Assembly (NCBI RefSeq): GCF_000471905.2
Contig: NW_006499399.1
Span: 610,646-674,645, forward strand
Direction of reading: 5' to 3'
DNA: 64,000 nt
DNA from: Amborella trichopoda
Lineage: Eukaryota; Streptophyta; Magnoliopsida; Amborellales; Amborellaceae
Position 1 is the stretch's first letter, and each line of letters starts with the position of its first letter. Under the pieces are notes generated by a model. It saw nothing but the letters and a program-made list of their open reading frames with translations, was not told the DNA's origin and searched no databases. Below are positions 1-41,534 of the stretch, piece after piece. Made by a program: the position numbers and the translations under genes.

Positions 1-65
1 TAACTAACGTAACTACGTACGTTACGTACGTAGTACGTACGTACGTAGTACGTAGTAGTAGTAGT

Positions 66-110
<45 letters not shown>
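1..110. repeat. Low-complexity run grading into (GA)n
   Basis: TAAC, ACGT and AGT words drift into (AG)n within 110 bp. Nearly the same words occur at 53936-54032 next to a gap and a (GA)n tract. It lies in intron 3 of gene 1 and is probably not genuine genomic sequence. Confidence 0.7.
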
Positions 111-116
<6 letters not shown>

Positions 117-1014
117 AATCTTAAAAAACTTTGCAGATGCTTGTACTAGTTTCCAAAAGCAAACAAAATTGGAAAAGAAAAAGTAGAACATCTTTGAAGG
201 AGTCTTTCGAGGAGTAGCTCGCCTATCGCCCACTTTCCATTAATATTGAAACATGCCTCCAAAATAATAATGTGATCTCTCTTTCCAAGTTCATTTCCCA
301 TAGTGAGAAAGTGACCCACTTTACTGTTAGTATTTTAGCATAATAAAATACTATGTTATTTCAAAATGACATGTGTTCTTTTTTTAAGTTTTAAATAAAT
401 AAATAAAAAAAATAGTAGATTTTAGTCTCTCATTGAAGAATGTAGTATAAAAAAGAGTGATATAAATATAAAAACACACTAATTCTTTGACATTTATACA
501 AAGCATACAAAACACGTGTTCCTTACGCGTGACTCATCCCTATACATGCCTACAAAGGGGTGCGAGTGCTGCGCGTGTGAGATCCAATGGGTAGGACACT
601 AGCCCTTATTTATTTTTTATAGGAATTTAAAAGTGAAAAATAATACTATCAAAAAAAGTTATTTTTGTAATACTTGATGAGTATGAATACAACTTAACTT
701 ACCGGTCAATAGATGGTAGGCACACAGCTGGAGTGAGTCAGGCACGATCGACCATGACGTTTGGACACAGACTCGGACCCGAACAAAAATAAGATCAGGA
801 TCACACCTTTGCACATCTACTACTCTTATCAACATGTACTAGTCTTATGCACGTAGCTTTACTTTTTATCTTTTTGTTTGTTTTGGTGTATTCTTTCATT
901 TACTCAATGAAGCTTTTAGTTAGAAGAATACAAAATTATGACAAGAAAAAAGCATAGATAATTACCATAGATGATTATTATGCCCCTAAAGAACCATGAA
1001 TTGTTATGGCTTAC
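111..1014 (-). other. Intron 3 of gene 1, no further feature seen
   Basis: Non-coding on both strands. No exon 4 of gene 1 and no repeat family of this window were recognised here. Confidence 0.6.
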
Positions 1015-1753
<739 letters not shown>

Positions 1754-1828
1754 TTAACCCCCCCCCTCTCTCTCTCTCTCTGTTTGGAGTTCGAAGTGAA
1801 CCCCGCTCTCTCTTTCTCTCTCTTTGGT

Positions 1829-1840
1829 ATTGCATTTATA
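1829..1840 (-). promoter_or_regulatory. Core promoter (TATA box) of GH1 gene 1
   Basis: The minus strand reads TATAAATGCAAT, about 120 bp upstream of the start at 1711. The leader between them is rich in GA on the transcribed strand (CT runs at 1767-1781 and 1807-1823). The same 12-mer is found upstream of gene 3. Confidence 0.6.
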
Positions 1841-1999
1841 GAGGGACGTATGATCCTTGCTACACCATGGGGCCATCTGCCGTCCAATCTCGATAATAAC
1901 CATAGTTCTAGATCCAGATGATGCATGTTTGAAACGGTTTTTCAAATCTCCATCGTCCGATTTTCTTGACCGACCTAGGATGATTATAAAATGGGAAAC

Positions 2000-2218
2000 G
2001 TTTATATAGAGCCTAGGCTCTAAACAATCAAATTAGAGCTTGCTTCAAAACTTTCACTAGAAGAAGTTGTTTTGATGCTCGAATATCATCAAATTAATCA
2101 TCTCGACATCAAGATGTATGGACATGAAAAAACAAATTTCATGTTTTAAAAATAATGCATCTTGTATTGCCTTTTTAGATTGTCAATTTACAAGATTTTC
2201 AAGTTTTCATAGAGTGGG
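2000..2218. repeat. R1 MITE copy (5' part), upstream of gene 1
   Basis: R1 elements begin near TTTATATAGAGCC or TATAAGGTTGCAACC, carry a middle motif like GATCATCTCGACATCAAGATG split over a variable spacer, and end in the inverted form of the start. This copy has the left end and the middle only. It lies about 160 bp upstream of the gene 1 TATA box. Confidence 0.65.
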
Positions 2219-2364
2219 ACCTACCTTCAAAGCTGACATCTCTCCACCTATCTAGGGCCACTGACACCTCTCCAACCCTATCCAAGGCCCCTCAAATGAA
2301 TGGCTATTGATGTCACTGTGATTACCCTACGTGTCATGGTGATTAAAATATCAGGATTGTATAT

Positions 2365-2480
2365 TATGAGGTCATTTATTTTTGGTACAAATAGATTATA
2401 ATTACTCTTAGTCATTAGATATCAAATTAGATTTCTTTAAGTATGTCACAAAGTTCGAGAATTTGTTTTGAACTTTAAGT
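2365..2480. repeat. R2 MITE fragment
   Basis: Left half of the R2 family (start like GTATATAATGAGACCATTTA, then a run ending in CACAAAGTT). The right half is missing. Confidence 0.5.
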
Positions 2481-2861
2481 CGCTTTGCTCTTTTCTTTTA
2501 ATTGAGAAATTTTCAATCAAGTCATGCAATGATGATGCAATTGGATGGTTTCGCTATTCTTTAGAGAAATCTTATTTATAACACCTGACTTATGACAATA
2601 TTTTTAGTTTGTATAGCAAATATACCTGCTGCAAAATTAATTAATGGCAATTTAAAATAAGCTTTTGGAAAATTTAGGAAATACAACTATGAGAGTCCTG
2701 CTCTCCATACACTTTTAAGAGAGAATGCAGTAATTAGTTAGAGCAAATATATATATGGATTTATCGGTTGTGCTTAGAGATAGAGACTGATAATAAAATG
2801 CCAAAAAGTAAATAGTCTAGGAATTCATAATTTGTTTGTTCTTTTAAGGAGGGACTAGAGG

Positions 2862-3082
2862 AAAAGTATATAACGAGACGATTTATTTTTTGTACAAGAT
2901 GGTCACAATTAATCTTGACCATTAGATGTAAAATTGGATGACTGCATTTGTTCTATTGATCAAGCTCAAAGTTCAAAACAAATTTCTCGAACTCTGTAAC
3001 ACACTCAAGCTATCAGATGGTTATGAGTAATTGTAGTCTCATTATAACAAAAATAAATGGTCTCATTGTATACAATCTTTGT
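2862..3082. repeat. R2 MITE, near-complete copy
   Basis: Both termini are visible: TATATAACGAGACGATTTAT on the left and the inverted AATGGTCTCATTGTATAC on the right, about 220 bp apart. Subterminal GGTCACAATTAA and its inverse are also present. Confidence 0.7.
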
Positions 3083-3724
3083 TTAAAGAGATATGGGGAG
3101 GGAAAAATAAGAGAGACTAAGCATGCTGAACAAGTATTTCTTTATTTATGTTCAATTTCAAGTGGTTCTAGATTGAAGAAAAGGACAAAACATGCTTGGT
3201 GAGCAAGTAATGTAAGTTTCGAATTCTTTTTTATGATACTCCTTTTCCCACTAATTTTCTTAAGTGATTGTATACTCATTCATCAACATGCTCAATCTTT
3301 CTTTTCGTCTTTCCCCTTATCTCTTTAAATATCTCCTGCCACACTCTCTTTCTGAATACTTAATATCGTTGAACAAACTTATTTAATTATTTGAAAATTT
3401 TCAAATTTGAAATGAAAAATTTCCTCGGCTATAAAATATGACCATGATAGATCCCAAATTTTGCACACACGTGCTTCATCGATGTGCTCTATATAAAAAT
3501 ATAAAGATAGGGGTACACTAAAAAAATGTAGGGCAGAATATGCCCGCCACTCTCAATCCTATTTTACAATATTGGCCCTGGAGCTTATGCTACAGTATCC
3601 GCTCTTGGGCTCACAAACTCTTTACTCACTTCAAAATAATTCATCAAAAAACAAAGAACAATTTTCATATTGAAGAAGTCAAGGATAATGACAATGGAGT
3701 TAAAGCACTTTTCCATCTATTGGT

Positions 3725-3896
3725 CAACACATCTACGAGTCAAGAACCATACAAGGGTACTTATGGTGAACACATCTACGAGTCAAGAACCATACAAGGG
3801 TACTCATGGTGAACACATCTATGAGTCAAGAACCATACAAGGGTACTCATGGTGAACACATCTACCAGTCAAGAACCATACAAGGGTACTCGTACA
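3725..3896. repeat. Tandem repeat, 4 x 43 bp
   Basis: Four copies with an exact 43-bp period (anchor CACATCT at 3728, 3771, 3814, 3857) and only a few substitutions. The unit is not a multiple of three, so the open frames across it are incidental. Confidence 0.9.
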
Positions 3897-4235
3897 TGTT
3901 ATAAATGCTTAATTTTGGTAAATTTGGAATTTATAACGAAATGGCAATTTCAATATTTATTGGTGATACCTAACTTTGGTTATGCACCCTTCAAGCCATC
4001 CACATCATAAAAATGATATACTTTTCATTTTTTTCAACCACAAAAAAACAAAAGATTTTAAACCTAGTCATTCTTGCAACACTTTTCCTGAACCATCTAG
4101 TTCTAAATCTTCACAAATCCATGTGGCCCCAGCCTTGCTAGACCTCATCATCGTTTACCTGATCATGCAGTTTATAGAAATGCTAAACTAGCTACCAATT
4201 ATTGCTCATTAGTTTTGATCCTACAAATAAAATAG

Positions 4236-4295
4236 TATTAAAAAATAATCATCATCATCATCATCTGAGCCTCATCTCACCTATTTGGAATCGGC
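4236..4295 (-). mobile_element. RTE-type LINE 3' end
   Basis: On the minus strand a stretch like ATTAGCCGATTCCAAATAGG runs into (GAT)n, the 3' tail pattern of plant RTE LINEs. Only the last 50-60 bp remain. Confidence 0.5.
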
Positions 4296-4479
4296 TAATA
4301 AAAAAAGAAAAAAGACCCCGCCATGGTTGGCCCCGTGCCTATCTTTCAAGAAAGATTATGTTAGATTGGTAGCCAATATAAAACTTTTGTCATATCCATC
4401 TCATTAAAAAATTAATCTTACACATTATATTGGAGTACCTTATGCATTGGCATAATGGGTATATGTCCAAGTTTCTAAG

Positions 4480-4700
4480 TAGATGGTTAGCTGCGGTTTA
4501 TAAAATCCATCGCTCTTATTTGTAAAAGTAAGATAGTAGTGTTATACATTGTCCATTTTAATTGAACAATTTAGATTTATGACCACTAAATCTACATGAT
4601 CTAATTAAAATGGAGATTGTAGATCACTGTAACCGTAGTTGTTGTAAGCAAGATAGACACCTTAATATGAGCTTTTTTGCTTATCTTTTATTCGAAGGGG
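4480..4700. repeat. R7 repeat copy
   Basis: Related to 46605-46838: GTTTATA at one side, an internal inverted pair around the words CATTTTAATTGAACAATTTAG and CTAATTAAAATGGAG, and GTAACCGTAG at the other side. Confidence 0.45.
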
Positions 4701-4718
4701 TAAAACATGAAGGGAAAA

Positions 4719-5090
4719 GTTTTTATAGAGCCAAGGCTCTAAACAATCAAATTTGAGCCTACTAAAAAAAATTCACTAGAAGAGGTTGTTTTGATACTCA
4801 AATATCTTCAAATTGATCATCTTGACATCAAGATGCATGGACATGAGATAAAAAATGGATTTCAAGTTTTGGAAATAGTGTATTTTGTAACGCATATTTG
4901 GACCATCAATTTTCAAGTTTTCATAGATCTGTCATTCTACATTATTTTTGAAGCTTTGAACTTTATAAATAAATATAAAAATATATTTTAAGGCTATCGC
5001 AAAGATTTCCAGTAATGAAACTACATTTCTCAACATTATTTGAAGATAGGCTCTAATTTGATTGTTTAGAGCCAAGACTCTATACAAACC
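4719..5090. repeat. R1 MITE, complete copy
   Basis: About 372 bp. Left end TTTTATAGAGCCAAGGCTCT, right end the inverse, GAGCCAAGACTCTATACAAA. It ends about 80 bp from the gene 2 stop codon, so the gene 2 3' UTR may run into it. Confidence 0.8.
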
Positions 5091-5170
5091 GCACCCAAAC
5101 ATAAATAGGTCAAACTACAAAAACCACAATGACAACAACAAAAATAACAACAATATATCCTCTATATAGA

Positions 5171-21944
<16,774 letters not shown>

Positions 21945-21964
21945 CTATCTCTACAGGGAGTGCC

Positions 21965-21971
21965 TTTTATA
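21965..21971 (-). promoter_or_regulatory. TATA box of GH1 gene 2
   Basis: TATAAAA on the minus strand, 51-57 bp upstream of the ATG at 21914, followed by a GA-rich leader (CT-rich on the plus strand, 21934-21955). The R1 repeat at 22008-22399 begins about 37 bp upstream, so any enhancer sequence further away would be repeat-derived or lie beyond it. Confidence 0.6.
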
Positions 21972-22007
21972 AAGGTAAGAAAAGGGTATTGCGAAGCTTT
22001 TACGAAA

Positions 22008-22399
22008 GGGTGTCGTTTTCGTAAGGTTGCAACCTTAAACGATCCAATTAAAGCCTATATCTAAATTTTATAATAACGTATAAGTTTTGTGTAAAAATTT
22101 TTTAGGATCGTGTCAAAATCTATTTTCATCATTAATTATAAAATTTTAAATTTTAAATATGTCAAAATCAAGTAGATCTATAAACATATGAAAATCTTGA
22201 AATAGATGGTCTAGATAATGTGTTGCAAGATGCATTATTTTGTAGATTCAAAATCTTTTCTTTCTTTCATAGTTATACATCTCGAAGTTGAAATGATCAA
22301 TTGTAGGGTTTTTCAACATTAAAACAACTTTTTCCGATAGATTTTTGAGGTGCATATGTAGTTCTAAATTTTACAGTTGCAACCTGGTATAAACTTTTT
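22008..22399. repeat. R1 MITE in the gene 2 promoter
   Basis: Starts GTCGTTTTCGTAAGGTTGCA and ends GTTGCAACCTGGTATAAACT. Its near end is about 37 bp upstream of the TATA box at 21965. Confidence 0.75.
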
Positions 22400-22688
22400 C
22401 CTTTATGGCCTCTCTGCCCTCACTTGTTAAAATAAAATTTTGTGAAAAGGACGTTAGAGCAAACTGAATTAAAAAAAGTTTGCCTAGAGATAATGTTCCT
22501 GAGGGAATGCGGTCTCTGTTTACTCTCTTCGATAAAAATTAAATTAGGAATATCATTAGGATCCCAATTTAAAGATCCCAAATTTTGAGTATGAACGTGT
22601 AACATCCTTTCTTTTTCTCCTCCTTTTTTTTTTTTTCTTTTTTTTTTCCTTCGAAGTGCGATAGTTAATTTCATTAGATAACACTGCA

Positions 22689-22733
22689 ATACTCAAACCA
22701 ATAGTTTTTTAATGAAACTATTGGTTTGGGTAT
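22689..22733. repeat. Short hairpin with a direct copy next door
   Basis: ATACTCAAACCAATAGTTT and AAACTATTGGTTTGGGTAT form arms with one mismatch. A further copy of the arm lies at about 22768-22790, after a CT-rich stretch. Confidence 0.6.
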
Positions 22734-22949
22734 ATTCTTTTCTCTCCCTCTCTCTCCTCTAGAAAACACTACAATACCCAAACCAATAGTTTTTAACATT
22801 GCAATCACCTTTCTCGATCTACACTAGTTTCCAATATTATTTTAAGCTCGCTTTCTCTTCTTTCTCCCCCTCTCTCTCCTCTATATTCTTTTCCTCCCTA
22901 TCTCTCCTCTATATTCGAAAAAGGTGATTTCAAAATTGGAAATCTCTGT

Positions 22950-23244
22950 GATAGCCTTAAAATAAATTTTTATCTTTAATTATAAAATTTAAAGCTTCAA
23001 AACTAGTGTAGATCGAGCAGATCTATGAAAACTTGAAAATCTTGAAAATTAAAGGTCCAAAAATATGTTATAAGATGTACTATTTTCCAAAACTTCAAAT
23101 CTATTTTTTTTTCATGTCCATGCATCTTGATGTCTAGATGATCAATTTGAGGATATTTGGACATCAAAACAACCTCTTCTATTGTTATTTTTAAGGTAGG
23201 CTCTAATTTGATTTTTTAGAGCAGGCTCTATATAAACTTTTTTC
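22950..23244. repeat. R1 MITE, right part
   Basis: Retains the middle and the right end (GGCTCTAATTTGATTTTTTA, GCAGGCTCTATATAAAC); the left end is missing. Confidence 0.6.
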
Positions 23245-24044
23245 TAAAAACAAAATCCAATTGTCGCTTGGACAAACAATGTCCCTAGATTGAACTAAGA
23301 CTGTCGGGTTCTTGAAGGGTGAGATCTAAGTGTTGAAAATGTCAAATTGCTGATTTTTTTTATGCTAGCTAACTATATAGTAACCTTAGTTGGGTACCAA
23401 AATTTTAAAATAAAAAATATAGTTCCAAGTGGATCTTTTGCCTGAAGTAGTAAGTATTAATATGCTCAGACAAGAACATAGTATATACCCTCAAGGGACA
23501 TTTCCTCTATGGGATTGCTCCATATGCGTTCCCAAAGATGTGACAGTGACCATCATTAGGTTTAAGAATTTTGCTTTTCAAATTATTTCTATCCAATTTT
23601 GCATATGATAGCTAAGAAGTGTTTTATCATCTGTTATGCCAATAATTAACGTTTTATTGTATGATTTCCTTTATTTTGATCCACCCACCCCTCTTTGTTG
23701 GTTTGTTCTATATTCTTTACAAGTTTACAATTTGGTTTGTGCGCATGTGGTTATTTACCAGGGAAGGATAGGGTCTTATGTTTGGAAAAGTTTTTAGCGA
23801 GGGAGCTGGTTTATATGTCGGCTCTCGTTTCTAACGTTTTGAGGAGTGTTTTAAAATCCGGATCGTTGGGGTGGATCATCTACTCCATATATTTGTGGTG
23901 GATTACCGGATCTCTTATTTGGATTGATCGACATCAATAATTTAAAAAATATTTTTTTAAAAAAGAAAGAAGATAAACTAAGGTCGATAATCCAAGATAA
24001 CGGAGAGATTGAAAAAGATGTCGTACATAAAATTAGACTTGGAT

Positions 24045-24480
24045 GAATGAAGTGGAGATTGTATCTAGAGTTTTATGTGATAACCACATTCCATTGAGAG
24101 TGAAGGAGAAGTCCTATAAGATGGCTATAAGACCGACCAGCCATGTTTTTTGGAACATAATGTTGGGTGGTCAAGAAACAACATATTCATTGGATGGACA
24201 TAGCTGAAATGATCATTTTGAGATGGATGAATAGCAAGGCAGGTAAGAATAGAATTCAGAATGAATACATATGAGAAAACTTAGGTGTGGCTTTAATAGG
24301 TGATAATACGAAGAAACATAGAATTAAGTGGGTAGACCATGTACAGTATAGACCTAATACAACACCAGTTAGGAGATACGATTTGGTTCAAGTAAAAGGT
24401 TCTAATAGGGCACATGATCCATGTGGCCGACCCCAAATAAATGGGATAACACTTGATGAAGATGAAAATAACGGAGGGCG
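24045..24480 (+). mobile_element. RTE-type LINE fragment (reverse transcriptase C-terminal region)
   Basis: Broken plus-strand frames match the two other copies at 48032 and 62783. Words include LRWMNSKAG, RIQNEYI, then NLGVALIGDNT and KWVDHVQYRP, typical of the C-terminal RT region of plant LINEs. Several stops and frameshifts; no tail was found. Confidence 0.6.
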
Positions 24481-24949
24481 TTAACCTAATAAATTATTAG
24501 ACAGGACTTAAGAAAAGGGAAAAAGAAAATATGAAGGGGAGGTTTTAGGGGCAAGGATTGATCCCGACCGATTATTGATATGGATTGCTAATTCTCGTCC
24601 AAATTGGTGGGTTCTAAAACACTCGCTTGGAGTTTTAGAATGAAAGATATCCACACGGTAAGTCTACTTTTTTGCCTTTGATTTACAAATTTTGAGTTTC
24701 CAAGACTCTAAATTTTGTAGAGTAGTTTAGGAAACAATTAATTTGACATTTGGATTTATCTTCTGTCTCTTTTATCTTAAGATTTAATTTAGCTAGAGTC
24801 AAGTGGATTGGCTTAACGATATTTAAATTTAAATATATCACATAACTAGATGGATTGCCTCGAATAAATTTATCACATGATAAGATGGATTGCCTCAAAC
24901 TAAGGATGCTAGTATTTTACCAATCAAAATAAATGTTAGGGTTTTGCCA

Positions 24950-25350
24950 TCTCTCGTATTTAACCCTTCCTTTGAAAGCCCATAGGTGGCAAAATTAAGA
25001 GCATCATTTTATGAGGAACAATTGGGATGATAAACTCCAAGGATGGACAAAGTTTTTTCATTTGACTAAAAATGCCCTTGCCATCGAGAGAAATACCATT
25101 TGGCTGATTTTGTATCACTAACCCAATAATCTCCACCTCGATACAAAATCACATACATATCTTACTGTCATATCTGGTTATTCATTTGTTCTAAAATTTA
25201 AAATTTAAATATTTTAGCGAGCACTAAATGCCAAATAACCTCCATGAACATGTCTTGCTCATTTTTTCCTTCATGCTGATCTTTCTTGTGCAAAGTTATC
25301 TTTTTTCCATGCTCTAATCCTTGAGCTCTCGAGGGCATCCTACCTTCCTA
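24950..25350 (-). mobile_element. Possible copia-like LTR junction, degraded
   Basis: GTATCACTAACCCAATAATCTCCACCTCGATAC is broken here as a TATTGGGTTAGTGATAC LTR-like start beside a GGTGGAGAT polypurine tract (both on the minus strand, 25110-25142), as in copies A and B. The rest is too decayed to delimit. Confidence 0.4.
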
Positions 25351-25884
25351 CCTGTTTTACATACAAACGTTTCCACACATCTAGAAGTGCAACCGGTGCT
25401 TGATCTCATAAAGATCCTTTGTATAAGTTATTTTTACATAACCTTCTTTATATTTATATCCCTGGTGAAACATGTTCATACTACTTAAATTTTAATTGCC
25501 TATTTTACTCCATTTTAATTTTTTTTTAAGGCGAAACACAAGTCACTTAGGAAAGCAACAAACAAGTGAATTAACAAATTTTACAAAAATCACGGCAATG
25601 ATCAAAATTAAAACTAAAATAGCATATAATACTCTTGTTATATCGGCCTTCATTTCGTCAAATTGTAAATATTCGCTCGAAAAAAATTCATGAATTGCTT
25701 ATGGCTTCACTTCCTCTTGATAAGGTCCCAAAGCCTCACTTACTCTACCTTTATCAAATATCATTACTAAAAACCGTAGCTTCTATGACTGAACCATGTA
25801 CCCCTTGCTGAGAAGAAACTTTGTCTAAAACCAAATACACCTTTTATTGCACAATTGTATTCCTTTTCTTAGTGGCCCTGTGTG

Positions 25885-38072
<12,188 letters not shown>

Positions 38073-38154
38073 CTTTATGCCACAGGAGACAGTCTTTCTT
38101 TGATCTTAATGCTCCACTGAACTCTCTTGTAATCTTCACCAAAGAATCCTTGTC

Positions 38155-38166
38155 ATTGCATTTATA
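38155..38166 (-). promoter_or_regulatory. TATA box of GH1 gene 3
   Basis: TATAAATGCAAT on the minus strand, about 83-94 bp upstream of the ATG at 38072. It is identical to the 12-mer upstream of gene 1, although genes 1 and 3 belong to different pairs of the array. Confidence 0.6.
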
Positions 38167-38394
38167 AGCTCAAAAAAGTCACTTTCATCTTTGCTTCTCA
38201 TTAGAATAACTATCTTCACTTTTAGTAAAGGAGAAGCAATTAACACACATCAGGTTTGACTCCATGATGCTTTCTCAAGATGGACGGTTGAGATGAAACT
38301 TAGAGCTAAAGTGACTTTTAAGTCATCTCAACCATTTATTCTAATAAGGTATGGTGGATTCCTCATTGGTCTATTGTATAATTAGTATTAAAAA

Positions 38395-38910
38395 TAGAAA
38401 AATATCTCCATGCCCTTCATTTTTAAGTTTGATATCTCTATAAACTCAAAGTTTCAAAACATATCTTGAGTCATAAAATTTTTAAGTTTTATATCTTTTA
38501 ACTCCCTAAGCTAACTTTATCCCCTTAAAACTTAATTTTTTACCTTAAACAAATATAAGAAAGACATCATTTCTAAACATCATCATTTCTGGCTCTTCAC
38601 GTGATTTTTCTCTAAATGTCTCTCTACCTATTTTCCCACTCTTTCCCCCTGTGTCTCTCACACTCTCTCTCTCCCGTTAGAGAGACAAAGATGGTGAATG
38701 TTAGAAAGAGAGAATTTTTTAGGGGAATATATTACGTAAAGAGATGAAGGGTTTAGAATGTGCATATCTTTTTTATATTTGTTAGGGTTAAAAAAATAGT
38801 TAAAAGTGGGTAAAGTAAGTTAGGGGTTAAGAGATATATTTTTAATCTTTGGTTGTATTGAGATATGAAAACAAAAAACTATCGGTTATGAGGATATTTT
38901 CCTTAAAAGT
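38395..38910. repeat. R8 foldback element, copy 1
   Basis: A pyrimidine-rich arm (38600-38673) is followed by a purine-rich arm (38678-38750); the outer flanks also mirror each other (ATATCTTTTAACTCCC and GGGTTAAGAGATAT-like words). It lies about 230 bp upstream of the gene 3 TATA box. Confidence 0.55.
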
Positions 38911-39499
38911 AAGCATGTAGGTCCGGTTTCACTAGGTTGCGAGCCCAACTCGATAGACTCCGATTGAATCTGTCAGAAACACAGGCAAGTCAAAACAAAA
39001 AAAAAAAAAATTTGAACATTAAAAACCCGCGAAACTCGACCGATTCTCATTTCTTTTGTTTCGAACCATGTATCATGGCTTGTCCGAGTCGGTTTCGTGG
39101 TGTTGTATCACACCAATATGTATAATCACATCTTTATTGAACTTAAATTATGTGTTGGGGCACTAATTTTTGTTACAAATAAACTATTGGAAGTTTCTAT
39201 TTTTTATTAGGAGAGATGGCAATAAGGTACATGAAAATGCCCATTCAAATATTGTGGACCTACACATAGATTAAATCTTTTGGACATGGGGTCTACTTGG
39301 CCCTGTAAAGCCAAGCAACTTATCAATTTGATAAATTTGGCAGGATTTTTTTGATTAGGACATTACACAATAGAGTGAACAATCACAATTATAAAACCCT
39401 TAATATTGAACTTGGTATGCTTACATAAATAAAATTATTGTCTATGAATATAATTTATTTTGGAAGTGGATGCCACTCTTTAGGGGTGGCAGTCCTCTT

Positions 39500-39645
39500 T
39501 AGGGGTGGCAGTCGGGTCCGACTGGACATGGACCGAGATCCGAATAGTATTCAGGTCCAAAATTTGGACCTATACTTGGATCCGTCCGGTCCTAGGTCTA
39601 CCCATCGGGTCCTAGGTCTGGTCAGATATATTGCCACCATATGAA
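39500..39645. mobile_element. hAT-like GC-rich MITE
   Basis: TAGGGGTGGCAGTCGGGTCC on the left, ATTGCCACC on the right. The left 19 bp are also present once just before (39479-39497), as if a terminus had been duplicated. Confidence 0.5.
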
Positions 39646-39824
39646 TATGAGCTTATTTTATTTTTATTTCTTTGCCTTTTTTTTAACCATCATATATCAT
39701 ATGATTATGAGCTTCATTTTTTTTAGTCAATAATATTGTAAATGTTGCCAATATTGTGACAATATGAACACCTAGCGGGCGCCTAAAGATACATGATTGT
39801 CATCATATAACCTATGACTATAGG

Positions 39825-39968
39825 TAGGGGGCGGGTCTTGTTGGACCTAGACCCGGGCCCCGACCCCGACCCGAATAGTATTCAGGTCCCAATTTTGGAC
39901 CCATATTTGGACCCGAGGTCGGGTCTACCCGTTGGGTCCCATGTCTGGTCGGGTCCATTACACCTTTA
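39825..39968. mobile_element. GC-rich MITE-like element
   Basis: Shares GAATAGTATTCAGGTCC with 39500-39645 and repeats GGGTC/GACCC words, but its ends are less clearly inverted. Confidence 0.4.
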
Positions 39969-39974
39969 CTAGTC

Positions 39975-40224
39975 TTCATTTTCCTATAAAGAATCTCAGG
40001 TTTTTCTGAAAAGACTAAGTATCTATTAATTGATATGAATATATCATACTTGTCTTTTATAGACAAACTACAGATAATAATAATAGAAACTAAATCATAG
40101 ATATTTAAACTATACACAGACTTACCATAAAATACAATATACAATATCCTACAATTTTTATATTTATTGTTTTTAATATACACATTCTATATTAACCAAA
40201 TATACAATATATACTTTCCTTTCA
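39975..40224 (-). mobile_element. Solo LTR of the second small LTR family
   Basis: Minus strand starts TGAAAGGAAAGTATATATTG at 40224. It matches 42540-42782 along its length (TTGGTTAATATA, then TGTCTATAAAAGACAAGT). No internal region is next to it. Confidence 0.6.
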
Positions 40225-40735
40225 CATTGCCAAGGTCAATCATAAATCACCATATAAGGAAAGGAGTGACATTTAGTTTTACAAGATATGACTCATAATT
40301 TTTCTCAACACGTGACCCTTTTAGAATCCTTTGGATGCTAAATATTTTTATTCAAACATAATTGTGACTTAAATAACAAAAACTAACTAATCTTTCTTTG
40401 ATCTTAATATTATGATCTTAACTGTGAATATTTTTCAAGTATTGAGACCCTGAAGTTCGGGCCGGCCTTTTTTCTTATTGGCTAGGAGATAAGAGCATGC
40501 AATTTTTATTAGTTCAGTATGTGAGGGTCTTTGCCCATGAAAAGCATGAAACTCAATTCGTCAAGTTATGGCACCCCGCGACCTTTTAACACATAGCCTT
40601 GAGCCCATTCCCATGTGCAATGCATAATGATTTATGATTTTGGCACGACATTATTTACACGCGGCGGCGTTTTGAGACCCGTCTTGGATTATTGATTGTG
40701 GATTCATAGCTTGAACCTCAACAATCATGGATCTA

Positions 40736-41042
40736 AAACAAAAGATAGATTTGGAGTTCTAAAGGGGTCTATTCAACACTCTTTTTTTTGAACCGTCTAT
40801 TTCAAGTTCTCTGTTAGTTATCCACAATTTTTAGAGCTCTAAATTAGAAATTTGAGGTAGAAGTGAATCTGCACGACATTTTCAATCCAAAACAAATATA
40901 GATTTGGAGTTCTAAAGGGGTCCATTCAACACTCTTTTTTTTTTAACCGTCCATTTCAAGTTCTCTGTTAGTTATCCACAATTTTTAGAGCTCTAAATTA
41001 GAAATTTGAGGTAGAAATGAATCTGCACGACATTTTCAATCC
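40736..41042. repeat. Tandem duplication, 2 x 153 bp
   Basis: Anchors GATTTGGAGTTCTAAAGGGG at 40748 and 40901. The two copies differ at a few bases and in a T run. Confidence 0.85.
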
Positions 41043-41534
41043 TCAATCCGTTTCCTGTTTCCCACATACAGTCATGGGCTGCTGTTGCATGCAACTTCAC
41101 CTACACCAAAGCATTTCCCTTATTTAAAAATGTTCATTTATTTAGGATTTTATGCCAAACTAATTTGGCCCAAATAATAAAAAATCAATTTGTCCTTCTT
41201 TAATCTCAATTAGTAACACTTTCAAGTTTGTAAACCCCTAGTTCGTGCCGGCCTCGTCAGCTATTGATTAGGACATAAAAACAACTCATAAATTATTGAA
41301 TATTTTTACTTTATTTATTGAGTTTTTTATTTGTGTTTAGTTGGAAAGCCAAATCTTGAACAGAAGTTGTCATCTAACCTTCATAAAGGTGAACAAGCAA
41401 AAAAATATTAGCATCATGCAATTAACACCACCTATGTTACCATAAATTCTCTTTTATGGGTATACTTGATGCAGAAAAGTAGCCGATCAAATTATTATTT
41501 TTACTTTTGGTAATTTTAAAAAAAAATTATTTTA

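Larger units (their letters stand above)
1842..5170. other. Intergenic region between genes 1 and 2
   Basis: About 3.3 kb holding R1 (2000, 4719), R2 (2365, 2862), R7 (4480), the 43-bp tandem repeat and a LINE tail. No gene was seen. Confidence 0.7.
21972..25884. other. Intergenic region between genes 2 and 3
   Basis: About 3.9 kb with two R1 copies, a hairpin, a LINE fragment and an LTR junction. An 81-codon open frame at 23695-23940 (plus) is hydrophobic and Trp-rich but unrecognised, and I see no reason to call it a gene. Confidence 0.6.

Noticed and set aside
3540..3855. Overlapping open frames of 60-90 codons
   Set aside because: Created by the 43-bp tandem repeat, which shifts frame at each unit.
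23695..23940. 81-codon hydrophobic plus-strand frame
   Set aside because: No known family and no exon partners; noted only in the intergenic entry.
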